A stretch of DNA of 19,164 bases from Chloromonas sp. AAM2 (Eukaryota; Chlorophyta; Chlorophyceae; Chlamydomonadales; Chlamydomonadaceae). Made by a program: the position numbers and the translations under genes. The stretch's first letter is position 1, and each line of letters starts with the position of its first letter. The DNA lies in assembly GCA_004335635.1 (NCBI GenBank), contig QAXH01001011.1, positions 1 through 19,164 on the forward strand, in the 5' to 3' direction. Positions 8,622 to 18,847 of the stretch are shown one piece after another. The notes beneath the pieces are model-generated. The model was not told the DNA's origin. It saw nothing but the letters and a program-made list of their open reading frames with translations, and made no database searches.

Positions 8622-10296
8622 ATGGCCGTCATCACTCGTTCCGCCATGTCGACCATGGTTGCCCATCAGCGGCCACTGGCCACCCGCGCCATCGCACCTA
8701 TGCGAACTGCCAGGCCTGTGGGACTGCGCGTTCAGGCTCTCTTTACAAAGACCAAGCCCGCATCGACAGTGAGTGAAAACCCTGGCTTCGCAACATTGGT
8801 TTGAATTCCTGTTGATGGCACAGCGCATCCATTACATGCTATCCTCAAGCTGCTGCCTATGGGTGGGAGGCATGATTCAATGTCCCAGTCCACAAAGTGT
8901 CTGGCTCAGAATGATTCAAATCCCAACTCCCACCAAGCGTTACATCACCTTCATCCTGATATTCCGCGTTGTCTGCATTGCCATCAAAATGTATACATTG
9001 CGTTTAATCTAGATGATGCCATCTCTGCTCGTGCAGGAGAAGAGGGTCAGCCTCAACGGCTCAAAGCCTGACGTTCCCAAGCAGCGAGGCGTGCAGCTCG
9101 GCTTCACCAAGGAGAACGGTGGGTAGACACTGTATCCATGACTTGCTGTGGCTATGAACATAACGACACTTCATGATCAGCGCGCCAGCTCCTTGGACCA
9201 TCATCGCATTACTTGGACAACAACGGTAATAAGGCACTTGCCTCGTCCACGCTATTCAGAGCTGTTCGTCGGTCGTGCGGCCATGCTTGGGTTTGCGTTC
9301 TCCCTCATCGGTGAGTTGTTGACTGGGCGAGGCGCCCTGGCCCAGCTGGGCTATGAGATCTTTGACGACAAGATCGGCACATACCAGGTGGACGCGCTGG
9401 TCATCGGCCTCATTGCCTTCAACCTCATTGCCGCCATCCTGCCCGCATCCGGTACATTCTTGCCCGATGAGGAAGTGGAGAAGCGGCCCCCAGGGCCCCT
9501 GCAGGACCCACGTGTGTCACTGCTGAACCCAAAGCAATTCTTCGGCACCTGGAGCTTTGGATTTACCAAGGAGAACGGTGAGTGGCGTGGAGCTCTGGCT
9601 AACGACACCATATGCCACCCTAGCTTCTGCTGTGTCCATGTGCCAGAGCATGTACGCATGATGTGCGGTTGCCATCTGCACGATGGTTTCCAGGCTTCAT
9701 CTCGACACCTGGAAATAAAAACATGCACTCAAATCTGTGAGATACTGTCGACTGCTGCTGTGACTGCATGCATGTCGAGTACACACGTACTATTCTGCTC
9801 GCACAACAAAACCCAGAATTGCAGAACAGTTGCACATCACTGCTCAACCAATCCAACTCCATCTCTGACCGCAGAGCTGTTCGTTGGCCGTGTTGCCCAG
9901 CTTGGCTTTGCCGCCTCCCTAATCGGCGAGAGCTTGACGGGCAAGGGCCCTCTGGCACAGTTTGATATTGAAACAGGAGCTAACCTGGTGGTAAGTAGGG
10001 AGTTTGTATGTACACGCCTGTGACAGCTGCACTGTCTGGCAAGATGCGGAGGTCAGGGCTGGCTCAGTGAAACCAGCATAGCTAATCTAGCTGCTGCTTT
10101 CAGAATTGTGCTAGCAGCTGCCACTCCAGCAGTCCAGCAGTCGGCCCATGGCACTGAAATGATCTTACCATCGCGGCCTTTGCTTCTGCAGGAAACTGAG
10201 TTTGGACTGGCTGCCTTCATCTTATTCTTCCTGTTTGCTGCCATCAACCCTGGCAGCGGCAGGTTTGTCAACGATAACGGCGAGGAGGAGGCTTAA
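8622..10296 (+). CDS. psbS: PsbS, photosystem II 22-kDa photoprotection protein (copy C)
   Basis: This is the second complete psbS gene, with the same five-exon plan as copy B: 8622-8768, 9037-9118, 9260-9577, 9875-9990 and 10192-10296, giving 255 residues. All introns are GT-AG and the phases match copy B. The start MAVITRSAM opens a transit peptide ending near FTKTKPAST. The repeated unit FTKENELFVGR occurs near residues 77 and 183. Four predicted membrane helices follow, and FAAINPGSGRF marks the last one. By alignment the lumenal proton-sensing positions are D121 and E224. The residue after D121 is Ala, where copy B has Glu. Exons 3 and 4 are highly similar to copy B, while the leader and exon 2 have diverged, so both copies look functional. 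Intron 3 (297 nt) has no in-frame stop. The start ATG follows AATCTTCAAG; no psbS-like sequence lies upstream of it. Confidence 0.95.
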
Positions 10297-10768
10297 ACTG
10301 AATCGGTGTCGGTGATTCAGCTCAAGTCCCAGAACTGACAGGGCTTGTACAGCTTTCATGGCGATGCTTTTGTTTTTCGCGCACACTTGCTTTTGTTCCC
10401 AGAGGCACACTTTTCTTAGCAACTAATTGCTAGTGCATGTGCCTAGAACGAGGTAGACACCACTGCAACACATGGTGAAATGTATGTTTCTAGCTGTATA
10501 GCAGGTGTTACTGCGTTGGCCGCTACTGCCAGCCATGGTATACAGTAAAGGGCAGTTCCAATCTGGACTGGTGCTTGTACAGAATGAGTTATGGAACTAT
10601 TGGTCCAGCCCAGGCCAAACATCAATTTTTTCTGCGCCTGTCATTTAATGCAAACTGTTCTGGTAGATATGTTTAGTTGTTTTAGATAATCAATTCATTT
10701 CATCCCTGGGGTATTTGATGGGTACAATATATTTCGCTATGTTTTGTTCGTTTCAAACTCATGTTTCC

Positions 10769-10773
10769 TGTAA
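10769..10773 (+). terminator. Candidate TGTAA poly(A) signal for psbS copy C
   Basis: This is the first TGTAA in the sense direction after the stop at 10294-10296, 473 nt downstream. No earlier copy of the motif occurs. The 3' UTR would be about 490 nt. Confidence 0.45.
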
Positions 10774-12159
10774 CAACTGGGAAGGTACACAGTTGACTCA
10801 ACAAACAGCCAACTTTTTGCAACTTGTTCTTGCGCATACATCGTTTCTCACCTATGCAAAACACAAACACGATGTGTTGATCCAATCTAAGTCACGGCAA
10901 AAATGTGATGGTTATTCATCCACAGCTGCAGCCTCGACTCACAGTGTATGACATAATAGTCCGCAAACCACTGCCAGACACGACACAGAAGACAATGTCC
11001 GAAGCAAATGCACAAGTACAAACCAAGCTCAGGCCTCCAGACAAAGGTATGGAACATCTTGTGCAGGTGGAATCATTTACTCTAGCTTTGTCACACAATG
11101 ACTCTAGCTTTGACACCCCGCAGCTTGGGCTTCTCATTCCGAGCATGTGCAGCTTGCGAACACTTCCGAAAACTGCTAACACACAGGTGCCAAAAACAGT
11201 GACCTTACAAACAGTGTACCACTTGGATGACAACGAAACGTGGTAAAGCCGATGTGATGGGGTTACTGTTACCATTCCATACTGATGCTGCATGCAATGA
11301 TGTGCTGATGCATGCACGCAATATATTGTGAATATGGAATAAATGGTGTGCACTGCGCAGTTGCATTTGGTCAGCTGATTCGTTACATACACTGCTTTGA
11401 GTGGTAGTCAGTGCACGTAAACATCTTGCAACGTCGTTGAATTTGGTTGCACCTTCAAACTGTAACCAGGCAAGTCTTACAAGGCGGGACTGCACACCAG
11501 GAAGCACGTCCACGCAACTGACTCGATCTTATACCGCAAACTACTGGCTTTTGCTGCAAACATCAAATCACTTGCTACACGCATGTAAAGAAATCTCGCC
11601 ATACTAGCAAGGCCTGTGACGTTCATTGTGGCTATCACCCCACAGAGCTTACTTTACCCTCTTTCAGGTTAAGCCTTCGTGATTGGGAGTACATTTGCTG
11701 GGTTAGTCTGCCAGTGTCAAACGTCGTATGACTGTCAGTTGATGATGACAGACATCAAACCTCCTGGTAGTCTTCAGTTGGGCAATGAATGGACGATTGG
11801 ACACAGAACATGCCAGTCGTGGTCAAAAGGTAAACGGGAAGCAGCAAATGGCCAGCCAAAGAAAGCAGAGAAAGGCAGGCAACCCAAGCAGCAGCGGCAA
11901 GAATGTTTTCCAAACCAGCTTTTGGCCCCCAATGCAATCTTTACAGCATCAACATAAGGGGCGTCAACCACATCTCTGGCTGCTTGCTCGTGCAAGAAGA
12001 GCAGGCAAGCGATTACATGGCAAAGAGCAGCCAAGGCAAAGGCCCGAAGAAGCATGTGCTCTTCGCCTCTTCGCCTTTGTAACGTTCATGTACATTACCC
12101 ACAACTGCACGATAAACCTGTAAAGTGTTGCCTTGACTCAAGTCATGAGAGTCTCTCAT
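10774..12159. other. Intergenic region between convergent psbS and NAXD
   Basis: No recognisable exon was found. Open frames at 10905-11246 (plus, 113 codons) and 10916-11392 (minus, 158 codons) overlap on opposite strands and carry no known motif, so at most one could be real. A 22-bp tandem pair, ACTCTAGCTTTG at 11079-11090 and 11101-11112, is present. The purine-rich plus strand around 11820-11900 gives lysine- and glutamine-rich translations, but no splice or motif support was found. Confidence 0.45.
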
Positions 12160-12164
12160 TTACA
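12160..12164 (-). terminator. Candidate TGTAA poly(A) signal for NAXD
   Basis: TTACA on the plus strand is TGTAA on the minus strand, about 55 nt after the NAXD stop at 12220-12222. This would give a short 3' UTR. A further TGTAA at 11941-11945 (minus) could be the one used instead. Confidence 0.35.
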
Positions 12165-12219
12165 GTGTCTGGGTCGTCGCACTTCCTATTTGTTCCACTC
12201 AACGCCTAAACTCTGTGGT

Positions 12220-15200
12220 TTACGGCCCAAAATGTGTTTTGAAGGCTGCTGGCAGGGCTGGCAGAATATCGCCTGCCCCCAGAGCCCGCCCATGCTCCGT
12301 GAAAGCCGTTTTGCTCGCTGTGCGCAACAGGACGCATGCAGCATAACTTGCGATCTGCAGAAGCAGTACAAAGTGGGCTCAAGCTAAACGCAATTGCTTC
12401 AAGCTGAAGCATGGTCGTGCACCGAGCAGACACGCTTTGCCTGTGACACACAAGCCCATCACATGCGTGGAAATCATGGTCACAGGAGCTGCAGCTTGGG
12501 TGGCTAGTGCATTGCCGTTGACCGTGTGCCAAGAGATGCTGTGCCTTGGCACGTGTTCCAAGGGATGCTGTGCCTTGGCACGTGTTCCAAGGGATGCTGT
12601 GCCTTGGCACGTGTTCCAAGGGATGCTGTGCCTTGGCACGTGTTCCAAGGGATGCTGTGCCTTGGCTGCAAATTGCTGGGTTGCCCGACGCATGGGTGCT
12701 TCACGTGGGTAGTAAAGCCATAAGACTACTGCATGCCCATGATCAACAAACAGACGATGTGGAAACAGAGGGGCCCCGGGAGGCCCAAGGGCCGCATGGC
12801 AAGATGATATGATGTCAATCCTGCTACGTGGGGCGACATGCATGTCTTTCGAGTGCCGGGTACATACAAGACATCAGGCCAGCAGACAAGTGCAAGTCCA
12901 GCGCTGTATGCGTAAACCACTCACCATGAGCTTCTCAGAGCTGGGCTCATCCTGTAAAGGCACCTGTTTGGGGTACTGCCAGCCAAGAAACGTACCCAGT
13001 GAACCTGCGACACGTGGGCATGTGACTGATGTGTGGGCGGACTGCCTGCACTGCGCTTTGCAGTCAACGTATCTGCTGAGTCACTGAGTGTGGAGACTAC
13101 ATCACATTTACCTCACAGCATCACAGCATAACGCTCTGAAAAGGCCCACATGGGCATTGGCATGAACGTGAGCGTGACAGGCATTTGCAGAGCTGTAGCT
13201 ATCCGTTGAAAATCTGCCCAATGCAGGTATTGGATCAGGCATACCCCCTGATGCACGTGCACACAGAGGCAGGTTGACATAACCTGCATTGCTGTGTACA
13301 ACACCTCATATCGGTGCACGTCACATGTTTGTTGCACTTTAGATCGGTGCACGTCACATGTGTGTTGCATACCGGACGCCCGCCATAGTGACTGCGCAAT
13401 GAAACTACACCGTGTTACACCAGACAGCTACATTCCATTGAACTCTTATGCAACCATGCCTTAACCATTGCAGTGAATGATTGGCTTCAGCTATGCATGT
13501 CAACCAGTGCATGCATGCATGAAAACCAGCCAAACCCTTGTTGACTGACCTGCCAAAAGATCTCCGATTCCTCCACAACGTTTGAACGAGCCCGGAAGGT
13601 CACACACGAGGTGTGACTGGCCATCTGAAATGACGTCACGTGGGCCCTTGGACACCTGGCGGGCCACACCACAGGCAGCAGTGTGATGACACTTGTGGGA
13701 TACCTTTACTTGACAGAGCGTACACAACATTCAAACAGCCAGACAGACAGAACTAGTGTCACAATTCGAACAGCCTGTATGGTTTGGGATGCAAGAGTCT
13801 AAGGCAAGCAGTCAGTACGAGAACGTAACAGCGAACACTCTGGTGGTCCCATGGTGGTATCTCATGTGCCTGGCCACCCACCACCACAGGCCCCTGCCAC
13901 TGCTGTGCGATCTCCTGGACGTGCGCCTGCAAGAACATGCACGGCATCACGAGTCAGTCTGTGTTGCTGACGACATGGATGTCTTTGATACGCTTAAAGG
14001 CATACAGTCAGGGCATCACAAAAGCATGCCAGAGTGCAATCTACGCATCTAGAGCTAATCCATAGGGCTCATGAGTGGCGACCATGAATTCATGAGCTGT
14101 CACATGGCTTGGCTTGATACCTTCCCCCACAAAGGATAGCCCAGCTGATGCAGTTGCGCCTGTGTATGATGCAACTGCCTTATGAAAAGCGCATACCCGA
14201 AGGTCGTTGGATCATCAGTTGATTTGGGATACACGCGCAACAGGCAGGGTCTATCCTGATACAGTTCCACCGGGGCAGAGAGTGCCACTCTTGACTGAGT
14301 GTTGTGTGGTGTCCCACCTGCCAGTGCTGGCCCACACTGCCCGGCAGCACCACCGACACAGCGGAGGCCAGCCGACCCAACTCCGCCATATTGGGGGTGA
14401 GCACACACCGCTTGTAACCCTGACACGCACAGCCAACAATGCACCTCAGCTCCCACGCGCATGAACACTTCAAGCTTTCACCGCAGCGAAGGGCCCTCAG
14501 GCCAGGTTGCGGAGTTTGGCCATTAAATGCTGTACTCAGCAGAGCAGGCCATAGGAAGATGCACCAGATGTGGTGTCAGGAGTCATACGTGCACATCAGG
14601 TGTGTTTGACGTCTGCACAGGCAGCGTTGAAAACTGCATACCAATGTGGCCTGCCACCGCTGTTGCTGACAAGAGAACCATACCTACACTGCAAGAAGGG
14701 TCTTGTGTGTGAGCGTCCACACCACCAGAACCATGCCTTGGTGGTCCAGGCAAAAAATAATTTAGCTTGTCTCAGGACAGGTCTCAGGATAGTCTCAGGA
14801 TGCACGCTGACCATAACCTCACAATAATGCAATTTCAAGCGTGTTTGCTTCTTACAGTCTGGAGATGAAATGGGTGTTTAAAATACAGGGTCGTGTGTCA
14901 AGTTGCGGCCTGCCCACCTGAATGAGCGAGGGGTCCTCCACCACCGTGCTGATGCCACTGCCGTCTATGACCAGGGGCAGGCCGGACTCACGCGCCCACC
15001 TGGAGGGAAAGGATGCACAGGGGGGAACTCTGACTGTGTCACCGTGGCTGCCGTTGAGTGCCAACTGAAGCTTGTCTTTTGACCACCATATGAGTGCTTC
15101 CTGGAGTCTGTGCCACGAGGATTGTGTTCATTCCAGAGGCTACCATCGGATGGCGCTTGCACAATGCCAGTGAGCAGCTCCACCAACCTAGTGCCTTGGC

Positions 15201-17184
15201 ACCTTTCTGCACTAATCGTTGGCCGGGACACTGCTGAAAGGACTCGCACCCGCATCATCAGCTGCGCGCCTTTGCACTGAATATGCGCGGCTTTGCACTA
15301 ACCGTCGCCCTGTCCCCGTTGCGTGTGCTAAGCAAACAAGTGTCTGTCTGCACTGGCACTGACAACCATGCCTGCACCTGATGATTTGCGCTGCCGATGC
15401 GCTGGGTGCGGGGTCTGTGCCCAGTCCCGGCCCCACCACCAGTGACGTCATGCGGGGCAGCCAGCGCATGACCTCCGATAGGTGGTGGGCAACCAGGGGG
15501 GTGTCCTCAGCCAGCTGCGTGCATGTGTAGTTTGTCATGCTGTAAGATGGACGCGCCGTCATGCTTCATAAAAAAGTATGCGAAAAAGTTGGCAGGCAGG
15601 AACTCCAAGCAAACCATAACTAGGCAAATATGGAACAACGAAGCATCTAAGTATGTTTGAAAGCTGTAAGCCTATAGCCCAGAAGCAGGGCTGCATGAGG
15701 AAAAATGCAGCAAAGACCCAATCCTGCGTGCATTCTTGCAGCCTCGAACTACTGACTTGGCGTTTTTAGCAACTAGGCATGTGGCCTGCGGCTGTGCTCT
15801 TGCAGCGACTGTCCTCCACTTTAGAACCAGGAACTCGCATTCCCACACCATGAGTTGCGCACCCTGCAGTGCTGACTGTGTCATCCCTGCCTGACAGCTG
15901 TCAACCTCACCGCGTTGTCCTCCAGCAGGAAAGGCAGTGCGATCATGTCAGGTGTGAAGCCCTGAACAGCAGGTGGTGGAGAAGGTTGGATGATGATGGA
16001 GGCAAAGACTCGGTGACAGCCGTGGGAGCAATGACGCGGTGCACTGGTGGCAAGAGGTTTGGTGATAGCCGGGACAGAGAGTAAAAGGCTCAGCCACTGA
16101 GTGACAGCTCCACGAAGAAGCTTTAATGCAAAAAATAAGTGAACTAGGAAACTACATAACCAGAGCTCCCTTGGTGCGGAATGCTGCACTGATCCACGCG
16201 TATCAAAGATGAAAGTATGTCCTATAACAGCGCAACAACAATGCAACTAAAAACAATACCAATTGCCCAATTGAATCCGGCAAGCACGGGGATGCAACCA
16301 CGATAACAAGTTGTTGCGGAAGCAGTTGGAAGACCACAACAGGAGTAGTGCAACGGAGTGCCTGCAGCCCAGCATTGAGCACCGGTATGGATGACAGCCA
16401 AGCCCGGTATTGATCATCTAACCTGGCGGTTCCTACTAGTACTGAACCGAGTGGCTATAGGGGGACCAACAGAAGGTTTCTAACCTGGCACTAGCCTGTA
16501 CCCACACACACCTTGATGATAGGTGCAGCGCTGGGAGTGCAGATCACAAACGTCATGTCAGCGCCCACCTGACGCACAACCAACCATTCAAGTGACAAAT
16601 GATACACTGAGGTAAACTGTGAATGCATGTGCTTCACATCTCCAGCTAGCGGCACCTGGTTAGGCTGCACAGGCTGTTGTACACAACTAGCCAGCAAGCA
16701 TTGTATATGCGTGACCGAACAATTCGCGACGCATGTCCATTTTGCAGAATCTGTGCCTAGTCACACCTTGTGAGCGGACTGAGCCGCATAGAATGGAGCG
16801 CCTGTGTAGGTTGAGCACCCGCCAATGACCCCTAACTTGCCATGCTGTCCCTTATAATTGCTACCTGCATGCAATGCACAGACCAGAGTGCGTGAAACAT
16901 GAGATCAGGTGGAGTGCAGGTTGCATGCAAGGGTTGTTGCATGTTGCAAGGCTGCGCCTGTCATGTGAAGCCCACATACAGGCAACATGGCGCAGCAGGG
17001 CACGGCACGCACCATCAAGAGCAGGAACAGTGACTTTGAACTTCTCAATCAGCTCTTCATGCGTTGGCTGCTGCGCTGAATTTGACACCGCACTGGCCAT
17101 GATCGCACGATGACACCGCAGGCCGCGGGTCCGGCTACTCCTTTGCCAGATGCGCAAGGTGAGGGCACGAGGCGACGCCAGCAT
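12220..17184 (-). CDS. NAXD: ATP-dependent (S)-NAD(P)H-hydrate dehydratase
   Basis: NAXD repairs NADHX and NADPHX, the hydrated forms of the cofactors, back to NAD(P)H using ATP, as partner of the epimerase NAXE. Eleven exons join in phase: 17184-17013, 16864-16767, 16568-16512, 15961-15911, 15514-15378, 14999-14918, 14419-14318, 13926-13882, 13655-13550, 13004-12925 and 12354-12220, all with GT-AG introns. Counting from the inner ATG at 17100 (326 residues), motifs are [12 protein letters not shown] at 34-45, YTGAP at 49-53, VVGPGLG near 124-130, VLTPN near 177-181, [10 protein letters not shown] near 223-232 and [10 protein letters not shown] at 247-256, with D252 the expected catalytic Asp. 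An in-frame ATG at 17184 adds 28 residues with seven Arg and no acidic residue, resembling an organelle-targeting leader, so two starts are possible. The usual VIDADG motif reads VIDGSG here. The family call is firm; exon 8's lower edge (13882) is the least certain boundary. Confidence 0.92.
12541..12666. repeat. 29-bp minisatellite in NAXD intron 10
   Basis: Four perfect 29-bp units start at 12541, 12570, 12599 and 12628, followed by a 10-bp partial copy; a degenerate copy precedes them. Each unit contains CCTTGGCACGTGTTCCAAGG, nearly self-complementary with a CACGTG core. It lies wholly inside the last NAXD intron, so it does not alter the protein. Confidence 0.9.
13310..13369. repeat. 33-bp period direct repeat in NAXD intron 9
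   Basis: Two 27-bp copies (13310-13336 and 13343-13369) differ at one base and are separated by 6 bp. Both contain ATCGGTGCACGTCACATG. They lie within the intron between exons 10 and 9. Confidence 0.85.
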
Positions 17185-17351
17185 TCGCAAATGCAGAGCT
17201 GAACTATCACATCATCGCGCCAGCCGATGCGAACTTCGGAATGATGAGGTAGGGTTCCGCCTGTTTCTGACGTTATACGATTGCCTAAATTTGCGTCACT
17301 TTAGGAAACCAAAGACCCAACAATCAGCCAGGTACCGCAATCATCGGTATC
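17185..17351. promoter_or_regulatory. Shared divergent promoter of NAXD and MOCS3
   Basis: Only 167 bp separate the outermost NAXD ATG (minus) from the MOCS3 ATG (plus), 251 bp if the inner NAXD ATG is used. Both 5' UTRs and core promoters must fit here or overlap exon 1, so a bidirectional promoter is likely. No clear TATA box is seen. Two TGACG cores occur in inverted orientation, at 17268-17272 (plus) and 17294-17298 (minus), a motif recognised by plant bZIP factors. Their use here is not shown. Confidence 0.6.
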
Positions 17352-18847
17352 ATGGAGCAGAGAGACAGCAGTAGCCAAGGTGATACCGCCACCATCAGGC
17401 AATTGCAGCATGACAACAAGCGCCTGCAATCACTGCTGCTGCAGCATGGCATCGACCCAGCGACAGGAGCATCCACCCAGCCAGTCACTGCAGCGCCCTT
17501 ACCAGCACAACCAACACAACAGGCATGCCCGATTCCCAAACCCACTGCGTTCCTCTCCAGCCCGCATGGCCTGAGCAAACAGCAAGTAGAGCGGTACAGC
17601 CGTCAGCTGCTGCTGCCTTCCTTCGGCCTCAAGGCCCAGGAGGGCCTGTGCAAGGGGTCCGTGCTGATTGTGGGCTGTGGCGGGCTGGGCTCGCCAGCCG
17701 CGCTCTACCTCGCAGCAGCGGGTGTAGGTCAGTCTGTTTGGGCTCCATGCTTCCCTCATGCGTAGTCCTTTCTGCTTCCCTGTGGAAGGCATACAAGGAC
17801 TTGTACTCAGGCCTTCATGCTTCCTGGGGATAGAGCTCGATGCTTCCTAATGTTTATGCGATACAGAGTGTTCTAAAGTTCAACATACATTGGCTGGGAG
17901 CACCTGCCATCCTACCATGACTGCCATCTCCACCTTTGTCTTGTGCTCAGCTTCCCAGGCAACAAATTGGGGCCCACCAATTAGGTTTCAAACCAATAAC
18001 CACGTGCGGCACCAAATAATGCATTTCATCTACGCCATAGCTTGTCCTTCACCGGCTGTTGCAAACTGCAGTGGTTGTCCACATGAATGCAGGTCGCATT
18101 GGGCTGGTAGACCATGATGTGGTGGAGATCAGTAACATGCATCGACAGGTGATTCTCGTTTGGATATATGGTTGAAACGGCCAAGTCTGTATACCTTGAT
18201 TGAATTGCACATTCGAGGGTCTATCTCTTTGCCATCTCAGCATCTCATTTCATAAGGCCATAATACGGATGGACCAACTGAGATGCCCATGATGCACATA
18301 TCATCAGGACCATGGTCACCAGGCACATGACATCAGGACCATGGTCACCAGGCACATGACATCAGGACCATGGTCACCAGGCACATGACATCAGGACCAT
18401 GGTCACCAGGCACGGCGGACGGCCCAGGTTCTGCGGTTTTCATGATAAGCATCTAGCTCTTCCCATCTCAAACATCTCATGTCACGTATCCAGAACATGA
18501 TGTTGACAGGACCTCCGCAGGCAGCATTGGTTTGCCACTGGAAGTCAGCCTGTAGGCTACTCCAGCTTCCAGATTGACAATCAGTCTCATATGTGTATCT
18601 TTGGTATATCCGTTTGGTAGGCTCAGCGGATCTGTGCACCACTCGCTGGCGCTCAGCCTGTAGGCTACTGGAGCTTGCTGATCATCAGTCAATCTGATCT
18701 GTGCCCGTTTCGCAGGTGATTCACACGGAGGCGCGTGTGGGGGAGCACAAGGCGTTGTCCGCTGCCACGGCCTGTGCCGCGCTCAACAGCCTGGTGCAAG
18801 TGGAGCCGCACACTGAGGGGCTCAATGCAGCCAATGCACTGAAGCTG
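17352..18847 (+). CDS. MOCS3: MOCS3/UBA4/CNX5-type adenylyltransferase (first three exons, 3' end outside window)
   Basis: This E1-like enzyme adenylates the C-terminal Gly of the ubiquitin-like sulfur carriers URM1 and MOCS2A and hands them sulfur, serving tRNA thiolation and molybdenum cofactor synthesis in the cytosol. Exons 17352-17727, 18093-18148 and 18716-18847 join in phase to give residues 1-188. A short leucine-heptad N-terminus (about 14-31) and a Pro/Gln-rich linker precede [11 protein letters not shown]. Next come the nucleotide-binding loop GCGGLGSP (108-115), then [20 protein letters not shown], and exon 3 ends [15 protein letters not shown]. The family usually runs to 400-480 residues with a C-terminal rhodanese domain; the zinc Cys pairs and rhodanese domain are absent, so the gene should continue to the right. 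Reading on past 18847 instead gives 17 further codons and a TGA at 18899-18901. That would truncate the enzyme and is less likely, because GTGAGG at 18848 is a fair donor. Confidence 0.9.
18302..18413. repeat. 29-bp minisatellite in MOCS3 intron 2
   Basis: Four 29-bp units start at 18302, 18331, 18360 and 18389; the last is cut at 25 bp. Each contains the perfect palindrome GACCATGGTC. The array lies inside the 567-nt second intron. Confidence 0.92.
18545..18567. repeat. 23-bp direct repeat in MOCS3 intron 2, copy 1
   Basis: TCAGCCTGTAGGCTACT followed by CCAGCTT recurs at 18653-18675 with GG in place of CC after the shared block. The unit includes the inverted repeat AGCCTGTAGGCT. It lies within the intron, and no function is apparent. 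Confidence 0.75.
18653..18675. repeat. 23-bp direct repeat in MOCS3 intron 2, copy 2
   Basis: This is the second copy of the unit at 18545-18567, 108 bp downstream and about 40 bp before the acceptor of exon 3. Confidence 0.75.

Noticed and set aside
8862..8934. A 73-nt tRNA-like segment with perfect 7-bp ends (GGTGGGA / TCCCACC) and a T-loop-like TTCAAAT
   Set aside because: The T-stem does not pair, the D-arm lacks the expected GG loop, and it lies within psbS intron 1. A chance inverted repeat is more likely.
9148..10023. Single 291-codon gene
   Set aside because: This frame is psbS exons 3 and 4 read through introns 2 (part), 3 and 4 (part). Splice sites and the matching exon plan of copy B show it is not an intronless gene.
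10905..11392. Opposing open frames of 113 (plus) and 158 (minus) codons
   Set aside because: They overlap antisense, have no recognisable domain, and lie between convergent gene ends. No support beyond openness.
18302..18413. CRISPR-like array of 29-bp repeats
   Set aside because: The units are head-to-tail without spacers and lie in an intron of a eukaryotic gene. It is a minisatellite, as is 12541-12666.
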